Shown here: positions 10,698-18,561 of the stretch, in pieces | Numbering within the stretch: the stretch's first letter is position 1 | Layout of the letters: every line of letters begins with the position of its first letter | DNA from: Candidatus Obscuribacterales bacterium | GTDB lineage: Bacteria; Cyanobacteriota; Vampirovibrionia; Obscuribacterales; Obscuribacteraceae | Reading direction: 5' to 3' | DNA: 33,831 bases | Assembly: GCA_019746975.1 (NCBI GenBank) | Contig: JAIERK010000101.1 | Coordinates: 1-33,831, forward strand | The notes under the pieces: model-generated | Told to the model about the DNA's origin: nothing | Database searches by the model: none | Seen by the model: only the letters and a program-made list of their open reading frames with translations | Program-made: the position numbers and the translations under genes

Positions 10698-13085
10698 ATG
10701 AACAAGAGAGGGACGAGCTTAGTACTAAGCCTGTCAGTGCTTGTAAGTCAGATGGGACTGCTGACTTCGCAGCCGGCCCAAGCTGCGGATGCAATCTGGC
10801 AGAAAATGTCCGGGACGAATGGCGTCACCAGTAAGGCGCAGAGCAAGAAATCCCCGAAGAAGTCAGTAAAGAATGCAAAAGTAACGACGGCAGCGAAGAA
10901 GCCAGCTAGTGACCGCAAAGTTGCCACCAGCGGCAGCATCAAAGACGATCACGTGATGCTCTTCCTGGGCGGCAAGGACAAGTCGACGCAGATTGCAGAT
11001 TTGGCTCCAGCAGCGGCCCTGAGCATACATCCCTCTTTGCAGCAGGCTGACACGCTGACCACGCAAGCTCATCACGACAGCGATATCGTGGCGCTCAACT
11101 CCAGTCCTACGCAGATAGCAGGATCCGCTATCGATTTGCCTGCAGCAGAAGCCTCTTCAGATGAAGCTTCGCAATTGATCGCTCAATTGGCTCCGGACCA
11201 GGTCATCGCGCAGTCAACCTCCTCTGGAGTAACTGCTACACCGATTCCTCCTGTTGTGACCGGTGCGGTTGATCTGGAAGAGTTCAAAACAACCAACGAA
11301 ATTGATTTGAAGGTTTCGCAATCCAGAACCTTCAAAATGCGCAACAAAATTGTTCGTACGTCTATCGCAGACCCCGGAATTGCGGAGCCTGTCGTAGTCG
11401 CCGAAAACCAAATGGTTATGCTCGGCAAAGCGCCTGGAAGCACCACGATGGTGCTCTGGGATGACGCCGGCAACACAGCAGCAGTGGATATCGTCGTATC
11501 ACGAGACTTTCAAGAGTTGCAAACAGCTCTTCGTGAAATTGACCCTCGCATTATCGTCAAGGCATTCTCTGTTGGCGGTTCCGACCGCGTTCTGTTGCTA
11601 GGCGATGTCGACCATCCAGAATCAGTTATCCGCGCGATGCTCGCCGGCAACGTATTCATGGATGACCGTGGCTTCAACATTCAGGTCGCTAACAACCGTC
11701 TAATCAACGCCAGAATCGGCGAACTCGGTGCCGGCGGCGGCGGCGGCGGCGGCGGTGGCGGCGGCGGTTCGGGCCAGCTCGCAACCTTGTCCTCGGTCGA
11801 CCGTTATACCTTCTTCCCTAACCTCACCAACAACGTGAGCAAAGGTCAGATTATCACCAGCGATGGTGGACGCGTCACGAGCTTGATTAAGGTCCGCAAG
11901 GTGCCTTTGATCGTGCTGCACGTGACCTTCATGGAAATGAACACCACCACAGCTAGAAAACTTGCCACTTCGCTTGGTGTCAACAACACATCTCGTGGAT
12001 TCGCCTTCGGTATGGGTGGTATCAACCAGAACCTCACAGCCGGTACCGTAGGTGGTCTGCTATCACCGTTCGGCGGATTTGTGCAGACAATTCCGACGGT
12101 CGGCGGTATCGCAGCCGTACCATCCGCGCCGGCAGCAGCAGTTGGTGCTCAGCCAACTGGCTATTCGACAGGTTCGGTAGGATTCGCATCAGTTAACACC
12201 TTGGCTGGACAACCATACTCCGGTATCGGTCAAAGTATTCCATTGAATGCTCCGTCCGTCGTACAGAACGCAGTGTTGTTCGGAGCTCCTGGTGGTGCTT
12301 CGTTCGCACTGGACAACATTCTCAACCTCGTAACGGCAACCAGCAACTTCTCTCTGAATGACAAATCTAGATGGTCGATTACACCATCGATCCAAGGCTT
12401 GATCAACCAACAGAGAGCAAGAATTCTCTCGGAGCCATCGCTTGTATGTATCTCCGGAGAACGTGCTGCTTTCCTCGCAGGTGGTGAAATTCCAATCTTG
12501 CAAGCTATCGCTGCAGCGGGTCAGGCTCAGCAGTCAGTCGTGTTTGAACCGTTCGGCTTGAGAATCAACTTCATTCCAGTCTTGATGGAAAACGGAGCGC
12601 TCACGATCGAGATCTCTCCTGAAGAGCGTATCCCATCAACCCAGAACCAGTTGAACGTACCGGGATCCAGCACCCGAATCCCCAGCTTCATTACAAGAAA
12701 GGCTCAGACCACAGTTGAAATGAAGCCCGGACAAGAGCTGTTCATCGGTGGATTGATCACTACCAACAACGGTAGAGAACTGAACAAGTTGCCGATCTTC
12801 GGCGAAATCCCAGTTCTGGGAGCGATGTACAGATCGAAAGCGTTCGCGAAGAACGAAAGTGAATTGGTCGTCGCGATTCGTCCGGAAATCATCCTGCCTG
12901 GTACGCCTGGACAGCTCAAGCTGCCTGAGGAAATTGGACGGGTTGAAGGTCCTCGTGACACCAACCTATTCCAGGTTGAACCTACCGTACTCGATGAACG
13001 TTATTACAGTACCGGTCGCTCCGAGCGTCACCAAAAGACCTCGCCGACTCTGCCAGAAGGCGCTCCGATTCCAGACAGCAACTAA
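10698..13085 (+). CDS. CpaC/RcpA-type outer-membrane secretin, second of a tandem pair
   Basis: The 795-residue paralogue of the preceding gene has the same domain order. A clear signal peptide has a likely cleavage after PAQA (about residue 29), followed by the shared motif DAIWQKMSGT. Then come a Lys/Ala/Ser linker, the pilus N domain (EIDLKVSQSRTFKMRNKIVR), the LREIDPRIIVKAFSVGG domain, an unbroken run of about 12 glycines, and the secretin core with RARILSEPSLVCISGERAAF, LAGGEIPIL and KPGQELFIGGLITTNNGREL. The C-terminal tail (VEGPRD, FQVEPTV, RHQKTSPTLPEGAPIPDS) is nearly identical in both proteins. Divergence is concentrated in the linker and in the Gly/Ala-rich insert before the core. 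The ribosome-binding leader GAGGGAGAATGGAATGAAC copies that of the first gene, so the duplication included the translation start. They are probably co-transcribed and end at the terminator at 13109. Confidence 0.9.
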   Translation: MNKRGTSLVLSLSVLVSQMGLLTSQPAQAADAIWQKMSGTNGVTSKAQSKKSPKKSVKNAKVTTAAKKPASDRKVATSGSIKDDHVMLFLGGKDKSTQIADLAPAAALSIHPSLQQADTLTTQAHHDSDIVALNSSPTQIAGSAIDLPAAEASSDEASQLIAQLAPDQVIAQSTSSGVTATPIPPVVTGAVDLEEFKTTNEIDLKVSQSRTFKMRNKIVRTSIADPGIAEPVVVAENQMVMLGKAPGSTTMVLWDDAGNTAAVDIVVSRDFQELQTALREIDPRIIVKAFSVGGSDRVLLLGDVDHPESVIRAMLAGNVFMDDRGFNIQVANNRLINARIGELGAGGGGGGGGGGGGSGQLATLSSVDRYTFFPNLTNNVSKGQIITSDGGRVTSLIKVRKVPLIVLHVTFMEMNTTTARKLATSLGVNNTSRGFAFGMGGINQNLTAGTVGGLLSPFGGFVQTIPTVGGIAAVPSAPAAAVGAQPTGYSTGSVGFASVNTLAGQPYSGIGQSIPLNAPSVVQNAVLFGAPGGASFALDNILNLVTATSNFSLNDKSRWSITPSIQGLINQQRARILSEPSLVCISGERAAFLAGGEIPILQAIAAAGQAQQSVVFEPFGLRINFIPVLMENGALTIEISPEERIPSTQNQLNVPGSSTRIPSFITRKAQTTVEMKPGQELFIGGLITTNNGRELNKLPIFGEIPVLGAMYRSKAFAKNESELVVAIRPEIILPGTPGQLKLPEEIGRVEGPRDTNLFQVEPTVLDERYYSTGRSERHQKTSPTLPEGAPIPDSN

Positions 13086-13108
13086 GTTGTCATCGACAAA
13101 TCGATTTG

Positions 13109-13139
13109 AAAGAGGCAGCAATCGCTGCCTCTTTTGTTT
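13109..13139 (+). terminator. Rho-independent terminator of the secretin pair
   Basis: AAAGAGGCAGC and GCTGCCTCTTT pair perfectly around the loop AATC, followed by TGTTT. The right arm plus T-run (GCTGCCTCTTTTTGTTTT) is repeated at 13148-13165, a partial duplication of the terminator. Confidence 0.9.
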
Positions 13140-13311
13140 ATGTGCGCTGCCTCTTTTTGTTTTCTGAACGTTGTCGATCAAGAGGCCGCTCGGTAAAAAC
13201 CGTTCGTCCCAGCAGAAGCAGATTTGACAATACCGACTCTGCGTATGGTCACGAAAGACGTCTTGGTATCAATGAATCAAGTTGCCAGACAAAACCGATA
13301 GATTACCTGCG

Positions 13312-13342
13312 ATAAAAGCACGTCTCAAAACCAAGACGTGCC
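13312..13342 (-). terminator. Rho-independent terminator of the BlaI-type gene
   Basis: GCACGTCT (13318-13325) and AGACGTGC (13334-13341) form a perfect 8-bp stem. On the minus strand it is followed by TTTTAT. It lies 24 bp after the stop of the 13366-13770 gene. Confidence 0.75.
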
Positions 13343-13365
13343 AACGTTTTCAAACATCAATTCTC

Positions 13366-13770
13366 TTAGCGCCGCTTCGAACTTGCTCGCTTCGCCGCTT
13401 TCTTTTCGAGCTTCTCAAGAAATACTTTGGTCTCCGCAGGAAACTCGTCAAAGAATACTTCCAGTACGTGCTCTACCGACTTGGAGATAAACTCCTCTCG
13501 ATTGTTCTCCGGGCTGTAGCAATTCGCGAGACCAGCTTTGTCGACAATCTTCAAAAGTCCTTTTTCCGACAAACGCACCATCGTCGTCATCACGGTGGTA
13601 TATGCGATCTCGCGCTTCTTCCGCAGCGTGTCGTAAATCTCTCTCACCGTGACAGTAGGATTAGCCAATTTCCAGGCTAACTCCATGATGTCGCATTCTA
13701 GATCGCCGAGAAACTTTTTTAGACCCTTCTGATTGAATCTGAAAGAGGCATTCTCGTCGCGCATTCTCAT
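13366..13770 (-). CDS. BlaI/MecI/CopY-family transcriptional repressor
   Basis: The 134-residue protein matches the penicillinase-repressor family in length and layout. A winged helix (about 18-90) contains LECDIMELAWKLANPTVTVR, EIYDTLRKKREIAYTTVMTT as the recognition helix region, and MVRLSEKGLLKI as the wing. A helical dimerisation tail follows (about 98-134), ending in a basic KKAAKRASSKRR. Family members repress beta-lactamase, copper or proteolysis genes and are usually inactivated by a BlaR1/MecR1 sensor protease. No such sensor lies beside it. A start at MRMRDENASF is assumed; the internal Met at residue 3 is equally possible. TACTAT on the minus strand near 13801-13806 is a possible -10. 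It stands alone with its own terminator. The regulated genes are unknown. Confidence 0.85.
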   Translation of the reverse strand: MRMRDENASFRFNQKGLKKFLGDLECDIMELAWKLANPTVTVREIYDTLRKKREIAYTTVMTTMVRLSEKGLLKIVDKAGLANCYSPENNREEFISKSVEHVLEVFFDEFPAETKVFLEKLEKKAAKRASSKRR

Positions 13771-13998
13771 GAAATCACCATTCCATACCGGTTTTGACTG
13801 ATAGTAACACAGCCTGACGACTTTAGGTAGTTGGAATGTCGAAATACGAACGCAGCAAAAAACTACGTTTTCAAGCCGGTCTTCGGAAAAATGAAAGCAT
13901 TCAAATCTAGTTGCAGCGTAACTAGCGAAGAAACTTATGACAATATGCGCGTTTGATGTTTCAATGCTGTCTGTTATTTACTCTCTCAGGTATCAACC

Positions 13999-14589
13999 AT
14001 GACGGTCTCACAAAAACCGGTAGTCTTCCTCGATCGAGACGGAACACTCAATGTAGAAGCCGGTTACATCCGCGATCTCAAGGACTTAAGACTGATCGAA
14101 GGCGCAGGCGAATCCGTGCGTCGCTTGAATAGTGAGGGTATAGCAGCCGTCCTGGTAACCAATCAATCCGGCGCCGCCCGCGGTTACTACTCTGAGTCCC
14201 ACATCCAAGATCTCAACGCCAAACTCGTCAAATTGCTTCAATCAGAAAATGCATTTTTGGACGACTTATATTATTGCCCACACTTACCGGACGGCACTGT
14301 CGAGAAGTACACTCAGGTTTGCCACTGCCGCAAACCGGCACCAGGTCTCGTAGAACAAGCCTACAAAGATCACCCTGAATTCGATCCGAGCAAAGCATTC
14401 GTGGTTGGTGACAAAGCGACTGATGTCGAGCTTGCCTCCAACTGCGGTGCGCGAAGCATTCTTGTTGAGACCGGCTACGGAAAGCAAGTGGTGGCAGGTG
14501 AGTACCAGTGGATCGTCACACCTGATTACCAGACAAGTTCTATAACGAGCGCTGTCGACTGGATTCTTGAGAGCTTGAAATCAACTTAG
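13999..14589 (+). CDS. gmhB: D-glycero-D-manno-heptose 1,7-bisphosphate 7-phosphatase
   Basis: GmhB removes the 7-phosphate from heptose bisphosphate in the ADP-heptose pathway that supplies lipopolysaccharide inner core or other heptose-containing glycans. The 196-residue HAD-IIIA protein has motif I FLDRDGTLN, motif II VTNQSG, a zinc-binding loop with CPH and CHC (YYCPHLPDG then VCHCRKPAPG), and motif III/IV VVGDKATDVELA. Length and motifs fit the family well; related HAD-IIIA histidinol-phosphatases share the fold, but the zinc loop and short size favour GmhB. It is convergent with the gene ending at 14596, only 6 bp away, with no terminator between them. No other heptose gene is in the window. 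The presence of an LPS-type pathway fits a diderm envelope. Confidence 0.88.
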   Translation: MTVSQKPVVFLDRDGTLNVEAGYIRDLKDLRLIEGAGESVRRLNSEGIAAVLVTNQSGAARGYYSESHIQDLNAKLVKLLQSENAFLDDLYYCPHLPDGTVEKYTQVCHCRKPAPGLVEQAYKDHPEFDPSKAFVVGDKATDVELASNCGARSILVETGYGKQVVAGEYQWIVTPDYQTSSITSAVDWILESLKST

Positions 14590-14595
14590 TCGATA

Positions 14596-15939
14596 TCAAA
14601 CAAAACGTGATTTCAATAAAAGACTCACTTCGGTGAGCAGACTTGGCATGTCGAACGGCTTGGGAAGATAAAGATCAGCCCCCGCTTCCAGCGCCTTCGA
14701 TTGATCGGGATGGGACGTAGCCATCACGACCCAGATTTTGGAAAGCGCGGCATCGGATTTCAGCACGCTACATAGCTCCCACCCGTCCATTTTTCGATCG
14801 GAAAGATTTGATTCGAGCAGTATGAGATCAGGGTGCGGTTCATAGCGCGCCATTGTAAGGGCGTCATCCGCCGAGCTCGTTACTTCGACGACATAACCCT
14901 CTAATGACAATATCTCCTGCAGCAAGCACGCCATCGCGCCGTCCGGCTCAACAACGAGAATGCGTCCTGAGATCTGCGGCTCCTCTTCTTGAACAATCGC
15001 CCGCATTCCCCTGGTCGGCTCCTCTTGCGGAGTGCCGAACACAAAACAGGACTCGAGCTTTTGCTTGGCCAAGTCACGAACATCTCTTGCCGAAGTGAGC
15101 ACATCGACATAACTCTGGAAGCGGCGCCTGGTACTATCAACGATACCGATTGCTACCGAGATTAGCGGAACCCGTCTGCGAATTCCACCACGACCAGTCG
15201 AGATCAGATAGCCGCGTTCGATATCTCCTTTAGGGTAGAATCGCGTACTGATCTTGTCGAACTGCTGGCATATGCGCTCCGCCTTCTTGAGCGCTTCTTC
15301 CGGTCTGGTCGTCATGAGAAAGTCGTCGGCTTCGATGTGTCCGACAAAGTCAGTGTCATCCGCGACATCAGCAAGAATGGCTCCTAGAGCTTTGATAAGC
15401 TGATCGCCTGCCAGATCTCCGTAAGTTTCGTTGTAAACTCGAATCTTGTTCAGATCTATAGACATGGCAGCCCAAGTTCTATCTGATACCAATAGCTGCT
15501 CTAGCATCCGCCTGATCATATTGGGTCCCGGCATCAGCGTGAGCGGATTGGAAAATTCTTCCTGTCGTCTGCGCAAGTGAGCCAACACCCGGATAGCAAG
15601 TTCGTTCTTATCTATAGGATCTTGCAGAACATCATCGGCACCATATCTGAAGGCATTGATCCGTTCGTTGACATCAGTCGAGGGATGAAGCAGCACGAGC
15701 ACAGGTCTGGGATGCACGAGAGTGGCTCGGACCTGCTGACAGTAAAGTCGTCCATCGCCTTCAGGCATATTGGCCGACAAAATAATCAAATCAGGATGAA
15801 TGAACGAAAGCAGTTCGTTGGCTTCCTCGAAAGTCGTGACTGCATTAACCCGGGCGCCGGTCTTCTCCAGTATAGATGCGTACTCAGCAGCCTGACGCGG
15901 CTGGTGAATAATCAACAACTGGGGAGTCGGGAGCATCAT
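14596..15939 (-). CDS. REC-GGDEF-REC signalling protein with degenerate active sites
   Basis: The 447-residue protein has a receiver-like domain (about 7-122), a GGDEF-like domain (about 135-300) and a second receiver-like domain (about 325-445). In receiver 1 the phospho-acceptor position is Ser55 (DLIILSANMPEGDG), the N-terminal acidic pair is replaced by HQP, and the conserved Lys is absent (QDPID). In receiver 2 the acceptor is Glu376 (DLILLESNLSDRKMDG), while the acidic start VVEPD and the Lys in LPKPFD remain. The GGDEF signature is EADDF at 203-207, so diguanylate cyclase activity is doubtful. It may act as a phosphorylation-independent scaffold or effector-binding protein. Its ATG overlaps the 3' end of the kinase gene by 4 bp, so the two are translationally coupled and probably work together, although no normal phospho-acceptor is available. 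Confidence 0.85.
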   Translation of the reverse strand: MMLPTPQLLIIHQPRQAAEYASILEKTGARVNAVTTFEEANELLSFIHPDLIILSANMPEGDGRLYCQQVRATLVHPRPVLVLLHPSTDVNERINAFRYGADDVLQDPIDKNELAIRVLAHLRRRQEEFSNPLTLMPGPNMIRRMLEQLLVSDRTWAAMSIDLNKIRVYNETYGDLAGDQLIKALGAILADVADDTDFVGHIEADDFLMTTRPEEALKKAERICQQFDKISTRFYPKGDIERGYLISTGRGGIRRRVPLISVAIGIVDSTRRRFQSYVDVLTSARDVRDLAKQKLESCFVFGTPQEEPTRGMRAIVQEEEPQISGRILVVEPDGAMACLLQEILSLEGYVVEVTSSADDALTMARYEPHPDLILLESNLSDRKMDGWELCSVLKSDAALSKIWVVMATSHPDQSKALEAGADLYLPKPFDMPSLLTEVSLLLKSRFV

Positions 15940-17093
15940 GCGTCACGCCCTCGCTGGGCCTGTTCTTCATACGTCGCCGCCGGCAATTTAACCGTGAAGG
16001 TGGTGCGCCCGGGACGACTCGCTACCTGAATTTCACCACCAAGGGCCAATACTAGTGAGCGCGTGATGTATAGACCAAGTCCAGTTCCCTCGGTTTGACG
16101 CACAAGCGGATTGTCCAGACGACTGAACTTATGGAAGATTTTCGGCAAGGCGTCCTCGGGAATTCCGCCGCCTTCATCGGCGACCTGGAACTCGACCATC
16201 TCTGATGGATTCTGTCCATCGACACCATCGACGACGAGCGACTTCGCGACGAATGTAACGGTGGTATGCGCTGGCGAATATTTGATCGCGTTATCAATGA
16301 GATTTGTGAGAATCTGTTCGAGACGATCGGCGTCGGCCCAAACCGGCGGCAAACCGGCAGGAACATCGATAACGACTCTATGATTGCCGGCCTTCTCGGC
16401 AAGATTGCGATGAACTCGTTCGACAGCGTCCTGCAAATCGATGGCACGAATAGTGAGCTGGAGCCGCTTAGATTCCAATCTCGAAACCGCAAGCAGATCC
16501 TCGACCAATCGGGTCAACCTGTCGGCCTGGTCTTTGATGATGCCTACATAGCGTCTTTGTTGACTGACATCGAGCCGATCGCCGGCTCTAAGAATGGTAT
16601 CTGCGAAACCTTTGATACTTGTCAGCGGCGTACGAAGCTCATGGCTGACTGTGCTGACAAAATCAGTCTGTGCTTGTTGAACTGAATGAGCCTGCAAAAT
16701 GTAGACGATCGTAAGATATCCGCCCGCATTGCTTTTCTTCTTGGCCGTCTTATCAGAAGTACTCTGAATGGCGATTTGCGAGACTGGCATGATGAACTCG
16801 GTGCCGGATTTGCCGACGATTGCCGCCAGTCGAGGTGCATTCTTGGCGGGCACCACCTTTGGTGACTCACCAAACAATTTCGAGTGCCCATTGCCGGACG
16901 GATCTTGAACTTCCCTGTCGACGTCGATAATCGACTTGAGAGGTTCTCCCGCCAGCTGCGACGCGTCTTTTCCGACGAGCTTGGCCATGGCAGGGTTGAG
17001 ATCGACGATAAAACCCTTCGAATCGCTGATGACAATGCCATCGGCGCATTCATCCAATAGACAACGATAAATGTCTTCAGTCTTCAAAAGCAA
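15936..17093 (-). CDS. Soluble PAS-domain sensor histidine kinase
   Basis: The 385-residue protein has no membrane segment, so it senses cytoplasmic signals. A PAS domain occupies about 5-135 (GIVISDSKGFIVDLNPAMAK, LVGKDASQLAGE). The HisKA dimerisation helix carries the phospho-acceptor His151 in FVSTVSHELRTPLTSIKGF. The HATPase domain has N box NLIDNAIKYSP, G1 VADEGGGIPEDALPKIFHKF and G2 TEGTGLGLYITRSL. All catalytic motifs are intact. The 3' end overlaps the next gene by 4 bp; that partner lacks normal phospho-acceptor aspartates, so the real target may be encoded elsewhere. RpaB at 6690 is a possible but unproven partner. The start at 17093 (ATGTTATTG...) leaves a 181-bp upstream gap in which I see only a short AACC/GGTT hairpin and no clear promoter. 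Confidence 0.92.
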   Translation of the reverse strand: MLLKTEDIYRCLLDECADGIVISDSKGFIVDLNPAMAKLVGKDASQLAGEPLKSIIDVDREVQDPSGNGHSKLFGESPKVVPAKNAPRLAAIVGKSGTEFIMPVSQIAIQSTSDKTAKKKSNAGGYLTIVYILQAHSVQQAQTDFVSTVSHELRTPLTSIKGFADTILRAGDRLDVSQQRRYVGIIKDQADRLTRLVEDLLAVSRLESKRLQLTIRAIDLQDAVERVHRNLAEKAGNHRVVIDVPAGLPPVWADADRLEQILTNLIDNAIKYSPAHTTVTFVAKSLVVDGVDGQNPSEMVEFQVADEGGGIPEDALPKIFHKFSRLDNPLVRQTEGTGLGLYITRSLVLALGGEIQVASRPGRTTFTVKLPAATYEEQAQRGRDA

Positions 17094-17274
17094 CGAAAGC
17101 CACCCAGGTAAATTGTGCGCACGCCCGACAGGCAGATAGCAAGACCCAAACCTAAGGTAACATCACATCGGCCATCTACTAGGCATTACAACCTATCCTT
17201 AAGGTTTAAAATCACATTTCTCTCGAAAGCAGTATTATTGCCCCTTTAATTGCCCTCATTCTCCGCCGGACTGC

Positions 17275-17676
17275 TTATTCTGCGGTCGCTTCGGCAAGCG
17301 TCAGGTCAAGAAGCTCACCAAGACGGGCCTTGTCTGTTAAGTAAAGATATCCCAAGAGCGCCTCGAGCGCGGTGGCATGTCTGTATGCGCCCTGGTTCGA
17401 GCGCCTGGCGCTCCCAGTAACCTTGAGATTTCGCCCCCGCCTGACGATGTCTTCTTCTTGCGGCGTGAGATGAGGCATCAGCTCCAAAAGAATGGCTGCC
17501 TGGCTTGTTGCATTCACTCGATCAACTACCCTTTGATGCAAGCGTTTGGCCGTGGGCGCATTCAAGACCTCACGCTCGCGCTCGAACAGCTCAAATACTG
17601 AATCTCCCAGGTGAGCGAGCAGTCTTAGCGGCAAATCCCGCGCTTCCACTGGAGTTAGAATCGTATCGAATGGCAT
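17275..17676 (-). CDS. mrnC: Mini-ribonuclease III
   Basis: Mini-III is an RNase III catalytic domain without the dsRNA-binding domain. In Bacillus it matures 23S rRNA ends, and it is common in Firmicutes and cyanobacteria. The 133-residue protein shows LAHLGDSVFELFERE with the catalytic acidic residues, the middle helices (RVNATSQAAILLELM), RRGRN and the C-terminal ATALEALLGYLYL segment that carries the second acidic site. It starts 1 bp after the stop of the glycosyltransferase gene, the last gene of a csaB-wecG-mrnC operon. The coupling to envelope genes seems to be a housekeeping arrangement rather than a functional link. No terminator is obvious downstream. Confidence 0.92.
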   Translation of the reverse strand: MPFDTILTPVEARDLPLRLLAHLGDSVFELFEREREVLNAPTAKRLHQRVVDRVNATSQAAILLELMPHLTPQEEDIVRRGRNLKVTGSARRSNQGAYRHATALEALLGYLYLTDKARLGELLDLTLAEATAE

Positions 17677-17677
17677 C

Positions 17678-18553
17678 TTAACGTTCTGATGAGATGTCCT
17701 GGCCTTTGCTCAGCTTATTCCTTTTTCGGCGACGCCACTTTCCAGACTTGCGGCCGGACGACGATCGCCCGCCACCATCGTCATCGTCAGAATCCTGACC
17801 GAGCAATCTTGCAGTCAAAACCTGCGCTGCAAACGATGGCAATGCGCTTAAAATGCGCCTTGCGCGCCATGGCTCTTTCGCCAGGCGATAAAACCATTCG
17901 AGATGGAGTTTACGAAAGAAAGCTGGGGCGCGCTTCGTGAAGCCGGCCCAGACATCGAAACTTCCACCTACACCAATGACCACGGCATTACTGAACCTTC
18001 CGCGCCATTTATCAATGAATAGCTCCTGACGGGGCACGCCCATTGCAACTAGAACTAACTTTGGCTCCTTCTCGGCAATCAGGGAGACGACCGCCTCTTC
18101 GTCGTCGGCAGAAATAAATCCGTTGTGGCTTGCCACCACTTCGACGCCCGGATGTTGCATCGGCAGGACCTGCAAAAGCTTCGCAAGGACCTCTTCGCGA
18201 CCGCCAATAAGCGCGACCGGAAGACTACGACGACCGGCGCTGGACAGAGCTTTGTAAGCGAGCTCGATGCCTGGCACTCGATAGCATTCGTGACCATCGA
18301 GACGCAATGCCCACACTGCACCAGCGCCGTCGGGCACAATCAGATGCGCGTGCCGTATGATGCGATCGAGCTCGGCGTCTTTCTGAGCCTGAACGACCAT
18401 CTCGGCGTTCAACGTGACGACGTGCATACCGCGCTCCTTGACCCAGGACTTTTCAATGCGCTCCAATGCTTGCGTCTCATCGACGACGTCTACCGGATAA
18501 CCCAGCACTTTGTGCCTGGACTCGTATGTTGATGGTGTCGTCGACATGGTCAT
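17678..18553 (-). CDS. WecG/TagA/CpsF-family glycosyltransferase
   Basis: Enzymes of this GT26 family transfer N-acetylmannosamine(-uronic acid) to lipid-linked acceptors in teichoic-acid, enterobacterial common antigen or capsule synthesis. The 291-residue protein has VTLNAEMVVQAQKD, the catalytic-site segment IVPDGAGAVWALRL, VALIGGREEVL, GFISADDEEAV, LVLVAMGVPRQELFIDKW and VVIGVGGSFDVWAG, all family hallmarks, and a C-terminal FRKLHLEWFYRLAKEPWRARR. The last ~40 residues are a highly charged Asp/Gly then Arg/Lys tail (DSDDDDGGGRSSSGRK) not normal for the family, perhaps a membrane or nucleic-acid anchor. Two ATGs two codons apart (18553, 18547) are possible starts; GAGAGG precedes them. It lies 8 bp after csaB and 1 bp before mrnC. 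Confidence 0.9.
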   Translation of the reverse strand: MTMSTTPSTYESRHKVLGYPVDVVDETQALERIEKSWVKERGMHVVTLNAEMVVQAQKDAELDRIIRHAHLIVPDGAGAVWALRLDGHECYRVPGIELAYKALSSAGRRSLPVALIGGREEVLAKLLQVLPMQHPGVEVVASHNGFISADDEEAVVSLIAEKEPKLVLVAMGVPRQELFIDKWRGRFSNAVVIGVGGSFDVWAGFTKRAPAFFRKLHLEWFYRLAKEPWRARRILSALPSFAAQVLTARLLGQDSDDDDGGGRSSSGRKSGKWRRRKRNKLSKGQDISSER

Positions 18554-18561
18554 CTCGCCTC

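Noticed and set aside
14596..15939. Active diguanylate cyclase
   Set aside because: The signature reads EADDF instead of GGDEF, so activity is not claimed.
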